A model generated the notes under the pieces. It ran no database searches and had not been told where the DNA came from. It was given only the letters and a program-made list of their open reading frames with translations. From Euzebyella saccharophila (GTDB lineage: Bacteria > Bacteroidota > Bacteroidia > Flavobacteriales > Flavobacteriaceae), in assembly GCF_014855495.1 (NCBI RefSeq), contig NZ_JACYFJ010000008.1, positions 113,184-177,183 of the forward strand: a stretch of DNA of 64,000 nt, given 5' to 3'. Within the stretch, counting starts at the first letter, position 1. The number at the start of each line of letters is the position of its first letter. Made by a program: the position numbers and the translations under genes. Positions 1 to 7,554 of the stretch are shown piece by piece.

Positions 1-1
1 A

Positions 2-58
2 AAATCACATGGGGCGGCCGCTGAAGCCGTGGAATTTGGTATTGGTGTACGTTTGTAA
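2..58 (+). CDS. C-terminal end of a probable outer-membrane beta-barrel protein (truncated by window edge)
   Basis: The first 18 codons in this frame end in EFGIGVRL followed by TAA. A closing stretch of alternating hydrophobic residues ending in an aromatic or hydrophobic residue is usual for the last strand of Bacteroidota outer-membrane barrels. Only the tail is visible, so the family cannot be named. The next gene starts 10 nt after the stop, which suggests co-transcription. The call rests on this short tail alone. Confidence 0.4.
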   Translation, partial: KSHGAAAEAVEFGIGVRL

Positions 59-68
59 TACATAGAAT

Positions 69-884
69 TTGAAGAGCAAGTCAACATACAAATTAACAAT
101 TATAGGTCTGGATAGAAGGCAAGTTTCTCCTTGTGTTTCCGGGTTAGTGTTACTGTTTTTCATGTTAATGAATATGGCCTGCAATAGTGAATCAGCCCCC
201 GATTGTCTCCAGGGTTCTGGGGAAGTGGTAATCACGGAAGTATCGCTTTCGGAATTCGATAAAATCACCGTTTTTGAGAACGTTACCTTGATTCTCAAAC
301 AGGGCGATACCCAAAAAGTGGAAATTGAGACGGGAGAGCATTTGTTGGAAGAAGTTTCGGCAACGGTAGAAGAAGGTAGATTACTGCTAAGGGATACGAA
401 CGATTGTAATTATTTTAGGGATTACGGACTCACCAAAATTTATGTGACTTCGCCCAATATCACCGAGATTAGAAGTAGCACGGGCTGGCCCATTTTAAGC
501 GATGGAGTTTTGGGTTACCCAAGCCTGTCATTGATCAGTGAAAGTTTTATTAATCCGGAATCTGAAACTACGGATGGCGAATTTGATCTGGAGGTTGCTT
601 CCAATAATTTGAGTGTGGTTGTGAACGGTATTGCCTATTTTAAACTTTCTGGGTCGGTTGAGAATTTAAGTTTGAACATTGCTGCTGGAGATTCCAGAAT
701 TGAAGCCGAAAGCCTTGTAGCAACCCATATTAACCTCAATCACCGTGGTTCCAATGATATGTTGGTATTTCCTCAGGAAAGTATAAAAGGTACGATTAGG
801 AGCGTTGGTAATGTCATCAGCTTCAACAGACCTGCAGTAATTGCCGTTCAGGAAGATTATAAAGGAGAATTGATATTCCGTTGA
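69..884 (+). CDS. DUF2807-like (head GIN domain) putative lipoprotein
   Basis: This is a 271-residue secreted protein read from a TTG start. A basic N-terminus is followed by a hydrophobic stretch and a lipobox-like LMNMAC, which makes Cys38 the probable lipidated residue. The rest is rich in beta strands, with an early SEFDKITVFENVTLILKQ-type segment and repeated short strands such as NLSVVVNGIAYF and SLNIAAGDSRIEAESL. This is typical of the DUF2807 putative autotransporter-adhesin head domain, a right-handed beta-helix common in Bacteroidota. Its function in this group is unknown; a cell-surface role is inferred. It lies 10 nt after the truncated outer-membrane gene. Confidence 0.65.
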   Translation: MKSKSTYKLTIIGLDRRQVSPCVSGLVLLFFMLMNMACNSESAPDCLQGSGEVVITEVSLSEFDKITVFENVTLILKQGDTQKVEIETGEHLLEEVSATVEEGRLLLRDTNDCNYFRDYGLTKIYVTSPNITEIRSSTGWPILSDGVLGYPSLSLISESFINPESETTDGEFDLEVASNNLSVVVNGIAYFKLSGSVENLSLNIAAGDSRIEAESLVATHINLNHRGSNDMLVFPQESIKGTIRSVGNVISFNRPAVIAVQEDYKGELIFR

Positions 885-925
885 TTCCCTTATCTTAGGT
901 CGAAAGAAAATGAATTCGTCAGCAG

Positions 926-2026
926 ATGAATCCCATTAAAAAAATCATTGATAGTTTTTTCTCCCGAAAAAGGGTGTTAGGCCAAGACATCAAATTGACT
1001 GGATTGGCGAAGGCAGATGCTTTGTTGAACGATTTGGTAAATGAAGAAAAAGTACCCAGTCTGGCCATTTCGGTCTTAAAAGATGGGAAGCCTTTTTTTC
1101 AAAAAGGATACGGTTTTGCAGATTTGGAAAGCAAAAAGCGAATTGACCCAGAACATTCGGTTTTTAGAATAGCCAGTGTTTCCAAGCCTATCGCTGCTAC
1201 GGCCTTGGCTCACATGGTTGCTGACGGCTTAATAGATTTGGACGCTTCCCTTTATGACTATGTACCTTATTTCCCAAAGAAGAAATGGGATTTTACCATT
1301 CGTCAATTGGCAGGTCATACAGCGGGAATTCGAGGTTATCAAGGCATCGAATATGGTTTAAATCAGCCGTATAGTATAAAAAAGGGAATCGATATTTTTA
1401 AGGGTGACGACCTGCTTTTTAAGCCTGGTACGGGTTACCATTATAATAGTTTTGATTGGGTGTTAATATCCTTGGCAATGCAGGAAGCTAGTGGCATTCC
1501 CTTTGAAACCTATGTTTATGGGAAAGTGCTCAGGCCCTTGGGGTTGAACTCTACTTTTGCTCCTACAGTTCAGAATTCTATATCTAAGCAATTTCAAAAG
1601 GCTATGGAGAAAAACGCCCTTCTGCATACCACTACTTTTTATTCCAAAGGACGAAACGGTTTCCGATTGGCAAAGGAAGTGAACAACCATTATAAGTTGG
1701 CCGGAGGTGGTTATTTGTCTACGACAACAGACATTGCGAAATTTGGGCAGGCGTATTTAGAAAATCAAATTCTTGATCCGAAGATTCTTCAACCTTTTTT
1801 GTCCGCTGGTGATGTAAATGGTACTTCTACCTCTTACGGTTTGGGTTGGCAGGTAAGTTCTGATTTCAAAGGTAGGCCCTACTTTGGGCATGTGGGCAAC
1901 GGGGTTGGGGGCTATTCCAATTTTTATGTGTACCCAAAAGAAAAAATGGTCTTTAGTATTTTGATCAATTGTACGGACCCCAAAGTACAGGAACTACTGG
2001 ATTTGGTAGTGGCTAGTTTGATATAA
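926..2026 (+). CDS. Serine hydrolase of the beta-lactamase / class C family
   Basis: This 366-residue protein belongs to the beta-lactamase-related (PF00144) serine hydrolases. The SxxK catalytic motif is SVSK at about residues 84-87. The Tyr element is YHYNS near 171-175, where the canonical Y-S-N reads Y-N-S. The third motif is HVG near residue 322. No signal peptide is apparent: the N-terminus is basic and not hydrophobic, so the protein may be cytoplasmic, or its true start may differ. Family members include D-aminopeptidases, esterases and penicillin-binding proteins, and the substrate cannot be told from sequence. Two more paralogues of this fold lie elsewhere in the window. Confidence 0.8.
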   Translation: MNPIKKIIDSFFSRKRVLGQDIKLTGLAKADALLNDLVNEEKVPSLAISVLKDGKPFFQKGYGFADLESKKRIDPEHSVFRIASVSKPIAATALAHMVADGLIDLDASLYDYVPYFPKKKWDFTIRQLAGHTAGIRGYQGIEYGLNQPYSIKKGIDIFKGDDLLFKPGTGYHYNSFDWVLISLAMQEASGIPFETYVYGKVLRPLGLNSTFAPTVQNSISKQFQKAMEKNALLHTTTFYSKGRNGFRLAKEVNNHYKLAGGGYLSTTTDIAKFGQAYLENQILDPKILQPFLSAGDVNGTSTSYGLGWQVSSDFKGRPYFGHVGNGVGGYSNFYVYPKEKMVFSILINCTDPKVQELLDLVVASLI

Positions 2027-2034
2027 ATAACTGA

Positions 2035-2793
2035 TTGTACCAATTGAATATTATTAAAGTGGATGACGTAGAGAAAATATTTTTTGATTTGGAAGAGTAT
2101 AGAAAATCCGAATCTGCTAATTGTTTTTATGCTTTGAATAAACCTCGGACTGTTTTTAAACTATATCTACTTAACTATATTGATCTTAAAAAGGAGCTGA
2201 AATCTTATTATGTTGATGATGATTTTCTTTTTTCAGATAATAGTTTAAGAAGGGCTAAGCAAAAAAATCTGTTGAAATGTTTTCAAAATGTATTATCAAG
2301 TGCTCGTATTTATGTTAGTATGTTCGTGGAGAATGATTATGAAGACGATTTTCATTGTTTTATGAAGGAATTACGTAACTATTCTATTCATAAAAGTGTA
2401 TTCCCTTTAAGTTCAAGAATTAGGGTAACGCAAACTGAGGTTAAACGGTATGAAAGCTTCCAAATAGACAAAATTAAGAATGATTTATTAAACGAAATTG
2501 ATAATTCAAAATCAAAAAAAGCAGGTTTAAAAAAAGCATTAAGTTTTATTCAGTCGCATGAACCGGAAATTATATTAAATGAATTATTTGAAAATTATTA
2601 CTATAAACTGAAGAAGCATTATTATGAAATAATGATTCAAAAAATAAAAGAAAATAGAAATGAATTACTGAAGTTGCAAAATCTAGATATTTCAATTACA
2701 AGAAGGATGTTAGAAAATAATGTTAAGAATAGCTATTTGCTGACTCCTTCGAAACGACGTTATCTGTCATTTATTCTAAATAAAGTTTTATAG
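2035..2793 (+). CDS. AT-rich hypothetical protein with an RNxxxH (HEPN-like) motif
   Basis: I do not recognise a named family. The protein has 252 residues, is rich in Lys, Asn and Tyr, is predicted mostly helical, and is read from a TTG start 9 nt after the preceding stop (a second in-frame TTG lies 9 nt further on). Residues 114-119 read RNYSIH within KELRNYSIHKSVFPLSS. This fits the Rx4-6H signature with Asn after Arg that marks HEPN-fold RNases, which often serve in defence or toxin systems. The coding DNA is clearly more AT-rich than its neighbours, suggesting recent acquisition. No obvious partner gene lies next to it. The HEPN assignment is inference from one motif. Confidence 0.5.
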   Translation: MYQLNIIKVDDVEKIFFDLEEYRKSESANCFYALNKPRTVFKLYLLNYIDLKKELKSYYVDDDFLFSDNSLRRAKQKNLLKCFQNVLSSARIYVSMFVENDYEDDFHCFMKELRNYSIHKSVFPLSSRIRVTQTEVKRYESFQIDKIKNDLLNEIDNSKSKKAGLKKALSFIQSHEPEIILNELFENYYYKLKKHYYEIMIQKIKENRNELLKLQNLDISITRRMLENNVKNSYLLTPSKRRYLSFILNKVL

Positions 2794-2865
2794 CTAAAAA
2801 CGATTCATTATATCTTATTTAGTGTCCATTCCATTCAAAAGATGCTGTAATCGCTTCTGAAAGTA

Positions 2866-2901
2866 TTTTGTTTAATTAATTGTTATTAATTTTAAACAAA
2901 A
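2866..2901. repeat. AT-rich inverted repeat upstream of the 2909 gene
   Basis: Arms TTTTGTTTAA (2866-2875) and TTAAACAAAA (2892-2901) are perfectly complementary over 10 bp, and TTAAT/ATTAA inside can extend the pairing. The repeat sits 7 nt before the ATG at 2909 and about 70 nt after the preceding stop. It could be an operator, or a stem in the leader or terminator region. It lacks the GC-rich stem of a classic terminator. Confidence 0.4.
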
Positions 2902-2908
2902 AATAATC

Positions 2909-3373
2909 ATGAAGAAATTCACTTTAATAGCAAGTATCATTTTTATGGGGGTAGTAACTCAAGTTACGGCCCAAGAAATTACCTCCTTTCCGGGAATGTG
3001 GGGACACGATTTTTATCAGGATAAAGAAAAACTCACATGGAAGGAAGTAGATAAAATAATGTCTGAAAGCCAGGCGGCGCAACTGAATTGGCAAAAGTCA
3101 AAGAAAAATTTATTGGCCGGTAGTATCGTAGGAGCCCTTAATTTTGGTTCGGGAATCTGGTTCATCGTTAACGAGGTTGATAACAAACCTGTAACTGGTC
3201 CGGCAATCGCTTTTGCGGCTACTGGCCTCGTAGGTTCAATCTTTTTTCATAAGGCCATGAAAAATAAGAAAGAAGCAATTCTAAACTACAATGAAAGTTT
3301 GGAAAGGGAAACGTCATTCAAGTTGGTACCCACAAGCAACAAAAACGGAGTTGGCTTGGCTTTGAAGTTTTAG
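2909..3373 (+). CDS. Small secreted/membrane protein of unknown function
   Basis: This 154-residue protein starts with a clear signal peptide ending at VTAQ (residues 1-21). A lysine-rich stretch (QKSKKN) is followed by two hydrophobic segments near residues 69-87 and 96-112, which look like a helical hairpin or membrane pair, then a polar tail ending GLALKF. No named domain is recognised. It converges on gldA, with only 3 nt between the stop codons. It is probably an envelope protein; the function is unknown. Confidence 0.6.
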   Translation: MKKFTLIASIIFMGVVTQVTAQEITSFPGMWGHDFYQDKEKLTWKEVDKIMSESQAAQLNWQKSKKNLLAGSIVGALNFGSGIWFIVNEVDNKPVTGPAIAFAATGLVGSIFFHKAMKNKKEAILNYNESLERETSFKLVPTSNKNGVGLALKF

Positions 3374-3376
3374 TGT

Positions 3377-4270
3377 TTAGGATGTCAATTCTGTAAAAAG
3401 ACTCTCCAGATTTTTGTTTTTACGACTTAACTGGAGGGTCTTTAATTTATTATCATGTGCAAAATCAAAAACTGCAGGGCGTCTGTCTTGAGACGTATTA
3501 AAGGTAATTTCATATACAAAACCACCTGTATTCTTCACTTGTATCACATTAGGTAATTGATTGAGAAATGCCTCTTCTACTCGGTAATCAAACTCCACTT
3601 CAATAATCTGGTCTTGAGATTCGCGCAATTCTTCCAATTTCTTATCGGCCACCAGAACGCCGTCATTAATGATAAGGACCCGATCGCACACGGCTTCTAC
3701 CTCTTTCATAATGTGGGTAGATAATAAAATGGTTTTCTCTCGCCCTATTTCTTTTATAAGCTTACGAATCTCAATTAGCTGGTTTGGGTCAAGACCGGTG
3801 GTAGGCTCGTCTAAAATCAATACTTCGGGGTCATGTAGTAGCGCTGCAGCAAGTCCCACCCGTTGGCGATAGCCTTTTGATAGCTGACCAATTTTTTTAT
3901 GAGCCTCGGGAGATAGTCCTGTAAGGTCAATGACTTCCGCTATTCTGTTTTTATCACATTTGTAGACATCGGCATTAAATGTCAAATATTCCTCTACGTA
4001 CATTTCAAGGTATAAGGGATTGTGTTCCGGTAGATACCCTATGCTTTGTTGCACTTCTTTGGATTGTGTGAGCACATCAAAAGAATTGACCTTTGCTATA
4101 CCTTCATCGGCCTTATGATAGGTTGTCAATATTTTCATCATGGTAGACTTGCCAGCACCATTGGGGCCTAAAAAACCAACGATTTCCCCTTTTTTAAGGT
4201 CGAAAGAAATATCGTTCAGAGCTTTTTGGGTACCAAAAGTTTTGGTGATGTGCTGCACGGAAATGGACAT
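3377..4270 (-). CDS. gldA: Gliding motility-associated ABC transporter ATP-binding subunit GldA
   Basis: This is an ABC ATPase of 297 residues. The Walker A is GPNGAGKST (35-43), the signature LSKGYRQ (130-136), the Walker B LILDEP (151-156), and the switch His lies in LLSTHIM. Length and sequence match GldA, which with the membrane proteins GldF and GldG forms the transporter first linked to gliding in Flavobacterium johnsoniae. GldF and GldG are not in this window, as is usual because gldA is often unlinked. It is divergent from the aromatic amino acid operon across a 190-bp region. The product is peripheral to the inner membrane. Confidence 0.88.
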   Translation of the reverse strand: MSISVQHITKTFGTQKALNDISFDLKKGEIVGFLGPNGAGKSTMMKILTTYHKADEGIAKVNSFDVLTQSKEVQQSIGYLPEHNPLYLEMYVEEYLTFNADVYKCDKNRIAEVIDLTGLSPEAHKKIGQLSKGYRQRVGLAAALLHDPEVLILDEPTTGLDPNQLIEIRKLIKEIGREKTILLSTHIMKEVEAVCDRVLIINDGVLVADKKLEELRESQDQIIEVEFDYRVEEAFLNQLPNVIQVKNTGGFVYEITFNTSQDRRPAVFDFAHDNKLKTLQLSRKNKNLESLFTELTS

Positions 4271-4415
4271 ATCGTAATTGAAATTTACTTGATTGAGGAA
4301 CTATTATTAAAACTGATAACGGCAGAAAAACCATTTTCAAAATCAAAAATAGCCAATAAATAGGGTATTTGCTTGAGTGATTAAAATATTAATCCAAAAA
4401 AATAGCTTCCTACAA

Positions 4416-4445
4416 TTTGATTTCTAAATATAATTGTTACTTTAG
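4416..4445 (+). promoter_or_regulatory. Bacteroidota-type promoter of the aromatic amino acid operon
   Basis: TTTG at 4416-4419 is followed after 18 nt by TACTTTAG at 4438-4445. This matches the Bacteroidota -33 TTTG and -7 TAnnTTTG elements with one mismatch. Transcription would start roughly 7-10 nt further on, just before the leader-peptide ATG at 4464. Confidence 0.6.
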
Positions 4446-4463
4446 CCGAAGTTTAAGTGTACA

Positions 4464-4535
4464 ATGTCAAAGCAATATTTTTTTAGCGGTTTTTATTTTT
4501 ACTTCTTTTTTAAAAGAGGTGCGGGACTGTTATAG
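4464..4535 (+). CDS. Phe/Tyr-rich leader peptide (pheL-like) of the aromatic amino acid operon
   Basis: An ATG-started frame of 23 codons, ending in TAG, reads MSKQYFFSGFYFYFFFKRGA and then GLL. Seven of 23 residues are Phe and three are Tyr, clustered in codons 5-16 (4476-4511). It lies 86 nt upstream of a gene for prephenate dehydratase in an operon that makes Phe and Tyr. The end of the frame carries the antiterminator strand (4521-4528). This is the classic design of a ribosome-mediated attenuator: stalling at Phe or Tyr codons when charged tRNA is scarce would prevent terminator formation. It is too short for routine gene finders. Confidence 0.85.
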   Translation: MSKQYFFSGFYFYFFFKRGAGLL

Positions 4536-4590
4536 AATATTGTAATCAAGATATTATGTGAAAGTCCCGTGAAAAACGGGACTTTTTTTT
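4521..4590 (+). promoter_or_regulatory. Transcription attenuator: antiterminator/terminator switch
   Basis: Segment 4522-4528 (CGGGACT) can pair with 4563-4569 (AGTCCCG), plus one G-U pair between 4521 and 4570, giving an antiterminator. The same 4561-4570 strand (AAAGTCCCGT) pairs perfectly with 4576-4585 (ACGGGACTTT), giving a 10-bp terminator. The two structures exclude each other. The antiterminator strand overlaps leader codons 20-22, so a ribosome that reaches the leader stop codon masks it and allows termination, whereas a ribosome stalled on upstream Phe/Tyr codons leaves it free. Confidence 0.82.
4561..4590 (+). terminator. Intrinsic terminator of the attenuator
   Basis: A 10-bp perfect stem (4561-4570 with 4576-4585) with loop GAAAA is followed by a run of eight T (4583-4590). 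It ends 31 nt before the ATG of the prephenate dehydratase gene, with no coding gene upstream on this strand, so it acts as a leader terminator and not the end of a gene. Confidence 0.88.
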
Positions 4591-4621
4591 GTTTAACGCG
4601 TATGCATTTTTTAAAGAACTA

Positions 4622-5449
4622 ATGAGTTTAAAGGTTGCCATTCAGGGGATTAAAGGGTCTAACCATCATCAGGTTGCCAAAGAGTATTTTGGGGAAGAAA
4701 TTGATTTGGTAGAATGTATGTCCTTTGATTTTTTGGTAGACCAGCTTTTGGAAAAGTCGGCCGATGTTGGCGTTATGGCTATTGAGAATTCCATTGCCGG
4801 TTCGATTATTCCCAACTATGCTTTGGTCTATCATAATAACCTGCATATCATTGGTGAGCATTACCTGAACATCAATCACAATTTGATGATGCTCAAGGGT
4901 CAAAAAATAGAGGATATTGAAGAAGTGCGTTCACACCCTATGGCATTGCTTCAGTGCAAGGAGTTTTTTAGGGATTATCCGAATATAAAACAGGTGGAAG
5001 ATGTAGATACTGCAGAGACCGCCAAACGAATTCAAGAACAACAATTGAAACATGTAGCGGCCATTGCTCCCCAGGTAGCATCGGAACTGTACGATTTGAA
5101 CATCGTAGCGCCCAGCATTCAGACCATTAAAAATAATGCGACCCGTTTTATTATTGTAAAGACAAAAAATAAGGAGCTTCCAAAGGAAGAGATTAACAAG
5201 GCATCGTTGCGGTTTTTGACCGACCATAAACGCGGCAGTCTCGCTACTGTGCTTAATGTGATGAGTGATTGCAGGTTGAACCTGACCAAAATTCAGTCGT
5301 TGCCGGTCATTGAAAAACCTTGGAAGTATTCCTTTTTTGTGGATGTAACTTTTGAGGAATACGGCTATTTTGAAAAAGCCAAATCACTGTTGAACATCAT
5401 GGCCGAAGACTTTAAAGTATTAGGCGAATACAAAAATACAAGAGTATGA
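4622..5449 (+). CDS. pheA: Prephenate dehydratase
   Basis: The enzyme converts prephenate to phenylpyruvate, the committed step to phenylalanine. With the ATG at 4622 it has 275 residues. A longer reading from a TTG at 4589 would begin inside the terminator T run and is rejected. The periplasmic-binding-like catalytic half covers about 3-180, with the catalytic TRF motif in NNATRF (T174-R175-F176). The ACT domain (about 195-275) begins with GSLATVL and is the usual phenylalanine-sensing regulatory domain. There is no chorismate mutase domain here; that activity is fused to the DAHP synthase downstream. It overlaps the next gene by 4 nt (ATGA). Confidence 0.93.
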   Translation: MSLKVAIQGIKGSNHHQVAKEYFGEEIDLVECMSFDFLVDQLLEKSADVGVMAIENSIAGSIIPNYALVYHNNLHIIGEHYLNINHNLMMLKGQKIEDIEEVRSHPMALLQCKEFFRDYPNIKQVEDVDTAETAKRIQEQQLKHVAAIAPQVASELYDLNIVAPSIQTIKNNATRFIIVKTKNKELPKEEINKASLRFLTDHKRGSLATVLNVMSDCRLNLTKIQSLPVIEKPWKYSFFVDVTFEEYGYFEKAKSLLNIMAEDFKVLGEYKNTRV

Positions 5450-6591
5450 TACGCACGGCGAACCGTTTGCATACCGTAGAAGAATATTACTTTTCAAAGA
5501 AGTTGAGGGAGGTACGTGGCTTAATGGCACAGGGCAAACCTATTATCAATATGGGCATTGGTAGCCCAGATTTGGCACCTTCCAAAGAAATCATTGAGGC
5601 GGTTCAAAATGCCGTTTGGGAAGATGGGGCACATCAATACCAGAGTTACCAAGGTTTGCCCGAACTTAGGGAGGCAATGGCAAGCTTTTACAAGCAACGT
5701 TTTCAGGTAACGGTAGAATCGGCAAATGAAATCCTTCCTTTAATGGGCTCAAAAGAAGGGATTATGCACATAAGCATGGCTTTCTTGAATGAAGGGGATG
5801 CTGTTTTGGTACCCAACCCGGGTTATCCTACGTATACCTCCGTTACCAAATTGGTGGGGGCAGAAGTAAAGTACTACGGGCTTACCGAAGAAGGAGGATG
5901 GTTTCCTGATATTAGGACATTGGAGCGAATGGATCTGTCAAAGGTCAAAATCATGTGGGTAGGATATCCGCACATGCCAACCGGAGCAACGGCCTCGAAG
6001 GCACAATATAAAGAGCTGGTCGACTTCGCCAAGAAGAATGATATTTTGATAGTGAATGACAACCCTTATAGTTTTGTTCTAAATGACCACCCTGTAAGTA
6101 TTATGGAGGTAGAAGGGGCCAAAGAGGTGGCTTTGGAACTCAATTCATTAAGTAAGACCTTTAACATGGCCGGTTGGCGTGTGGGCATGGTGTTGGGTAA
6201 TACGGAACATATCAATGCCGTTTTGAAGGTGAAAAGCAATATGGACTCCGGAATGTTTTATGGTATTCAAAAAGGTGCCATTGCCGCATTGAACAGTGGA
6301 CAAGAATGGTTCGATAGTTTAAAGGAAGTGTATACCAAAAGAAGGAATTTAATCTTTCAGTTGGCAGATAAACTGAACTGTACGTATGACACGAATGCGG
6401 TGGGCATGTTCGTTTGGGCCAAACTTCCTGCGGATATTGAATCTGCGGAAGAATTTATAGACAAGGTACTGTACGAGAAGGATATTTTTATCACTCCGGG
6501 TACCATTTTCGGAAGTAACGGCGAAGGCTACATTCGGTTTTCACTTTGTGTGACCGAAGAAAAAATACAAGAAGCCATCAGTAGGTTTTAA
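5446..6591 (+). CDS. Class I/II pyridoxal-phosphate aminotransferase, probably aromatic
   Basis: This 381-residue fold-type I aminotransferase carries the Schiff-base lysine K237 in SLSKTFNMAGWR, with R245 for phosphate binding, the NPGYPTY loop (124-130) and VNDNPY (203-208). It sits translationally coupled (ATGA overlap) between prephenate dehydratase and prephenate dehydrogenase. This implies transamination of phenylpyruvate and 4-hydroxyphenylpyruvate to Phe and Tyr. The general family also includes aspartate and LL-diaminopimelate aminotransferases, so the aromatic assignment is from context. Confidence 0.85.
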   Translation: MIRTANRLHTVEEYYFSKKLREVRGLMAQGKPIINMGIGSPDLAPSKEIIEAVQNAVWEDGAHQYQSYQGLPELREAMASFYKQRFQVTVESANEILPLMGSKEGIMHISMAFLNEGDAVLVPNPGYPTYTSVTKLVGAEVKYYGLTEEGGWFPDIRTLERMDLSKVKIMWVGYPHMPTGATASKAQYKELVDFAKKNDILIVNDNPYSFVLNDHPVSIMEVEGAKEVALELNSLSKTFNMAGWRVGMVLGNTEHINAVLKVKSNMDSGMFYGIQKGAIAALNSGQEWFDSLKEVYTKRRNLIFQLADKLNCTYDTNAVGMFVWAKLPADIESAEEFIDKVLYEKDIFITPGTIFGSNGEGYIRFSLCVTEEKIQEAISRF

Positions 6592-6602
6592 AGAGGAAAA
6601 GT

Positions 6603-7481
6603 ATGAACGTTTTTATCATCGGAATAGGATTAATTGGAGGTTCCTTTGCAAGGGATATTAGGAGATTGCGACCTGATACCACCTTTTATGGAATTGATGC
6701 CAACGAGTCACACCTAGAAGAAGCTTTAGCGTTGGGCCTGATCGATAAAAAATCCGATTATAGTGAACTTTCGGTGGCGGATATGGTCATCGTATCCATT
6801 CCGGTAGATGTATTGGTAGAAGAATTGCCTAAAATTCTCGATGTTGTTAATGATGATTGCGTGGTGTTCGATGGGGGTTCTACCAAAAGTTTGATTTGTA
6901 AGGTGTTGGAAGACCATCCTAAAAGAAGAAACTTTTTAGCGGCCCACCCCATTGCGGGAACGGAATTTTCCGGACCTTCGGCGGCCATCGAAAATTTATA
7001 TGCCGGAAAGACCAATATCATCTGTGAAGTAGAAAAAACGGCTTTTAAATTGCAAGAACGGGCATTAGAGCTGTTTCAAGATATGGGAATGCGCATTCGG
7101 TATATGAATCCGCAAGCACATGATAAACACATCGCCTATGTGTCGCATTTGTCACACATCAGCTCCTTTATGTTGGGAAAAACGGTTATTGAGAAGGAGA
7201 AAAATGAACGTGATATTTTTGACATGGCGGGGAGTGGTTTTGAGAGTACCGTACGGTTGGCAAAGAGTTCGCCGGCCATGTGGACGCCCATTTTTAAGCA
7301 CAACAAAGAGAATGTGGTAGAAACCTTGGAAGAGTACATTCAAAACCTGCAAAAGTTCATGCAGCTTATTAAAGACGATGATTATGAAGGTATCTATAGA
7401 GAAATGAACGATACCAATAAGATAAAGGAAATTTTAAACGGAATACCCCTTAATAATAGTAAAACAGTAACAAACAAATAA
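6603..7481 (+). CDS. tyrA: Prephenate dehydrogenase
   Basis: The enzyme oxidatively decarboxylates prephenate to 4-hydroxyphenylpyruvate on the tyrosine branch. The NAD-binding GIGLIG (7-12) opens the Rossmann domain. The helical C-terminal half contains AHPIAGTEFSGP and the catalytic-region HIAYVSHLSHI. Length (292 aa) fits a monofunctional TyrA without a chorismate mutase or ACT domain. It lies 11 nt after the aminotransferase gene in the attenuator-controlled operon. Confidence 0.92.
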   Translation: MNVFIIGIGLIGGSFARDIRRLRPDTTFYGIDANESHLEEALALGLIDKKSDYSELSVADMVIVSIPVDVLVEELPKILDVVNDDCVVFDGGSTKSLICKVLEDHPKRRNFLAAHPIAGTEFSGPSAAIENLYAGKTNIICEVEKTAFKLQERALELFQDMGMRIRYMNPQAHDKHIAYVSHLSHISSFMLGKTVIEKEKNERDIFDMAGSGFESTVRLAKSSPAMWTPIFKHNKENVVETLEEYIQNLQKFMQLIKDDDYEGIYREMNDTNKIKEILNGIPLNNSKTVTNK

Positions 7482-7554
7482 GTCAAACAAGGAAGAAGAA
7501 AACAAAACGGTTTTTGTAATCCTTTCTGTCTTTTATCGCAGAAAAATTGAAACA

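Noticed and set aside
4589..4621. Extended TTG start of prephenate dehydratase
   Set aside because: It would start inside the terminator T run and adds non-conserved residues; the ATG at 4622 is the usual family start.
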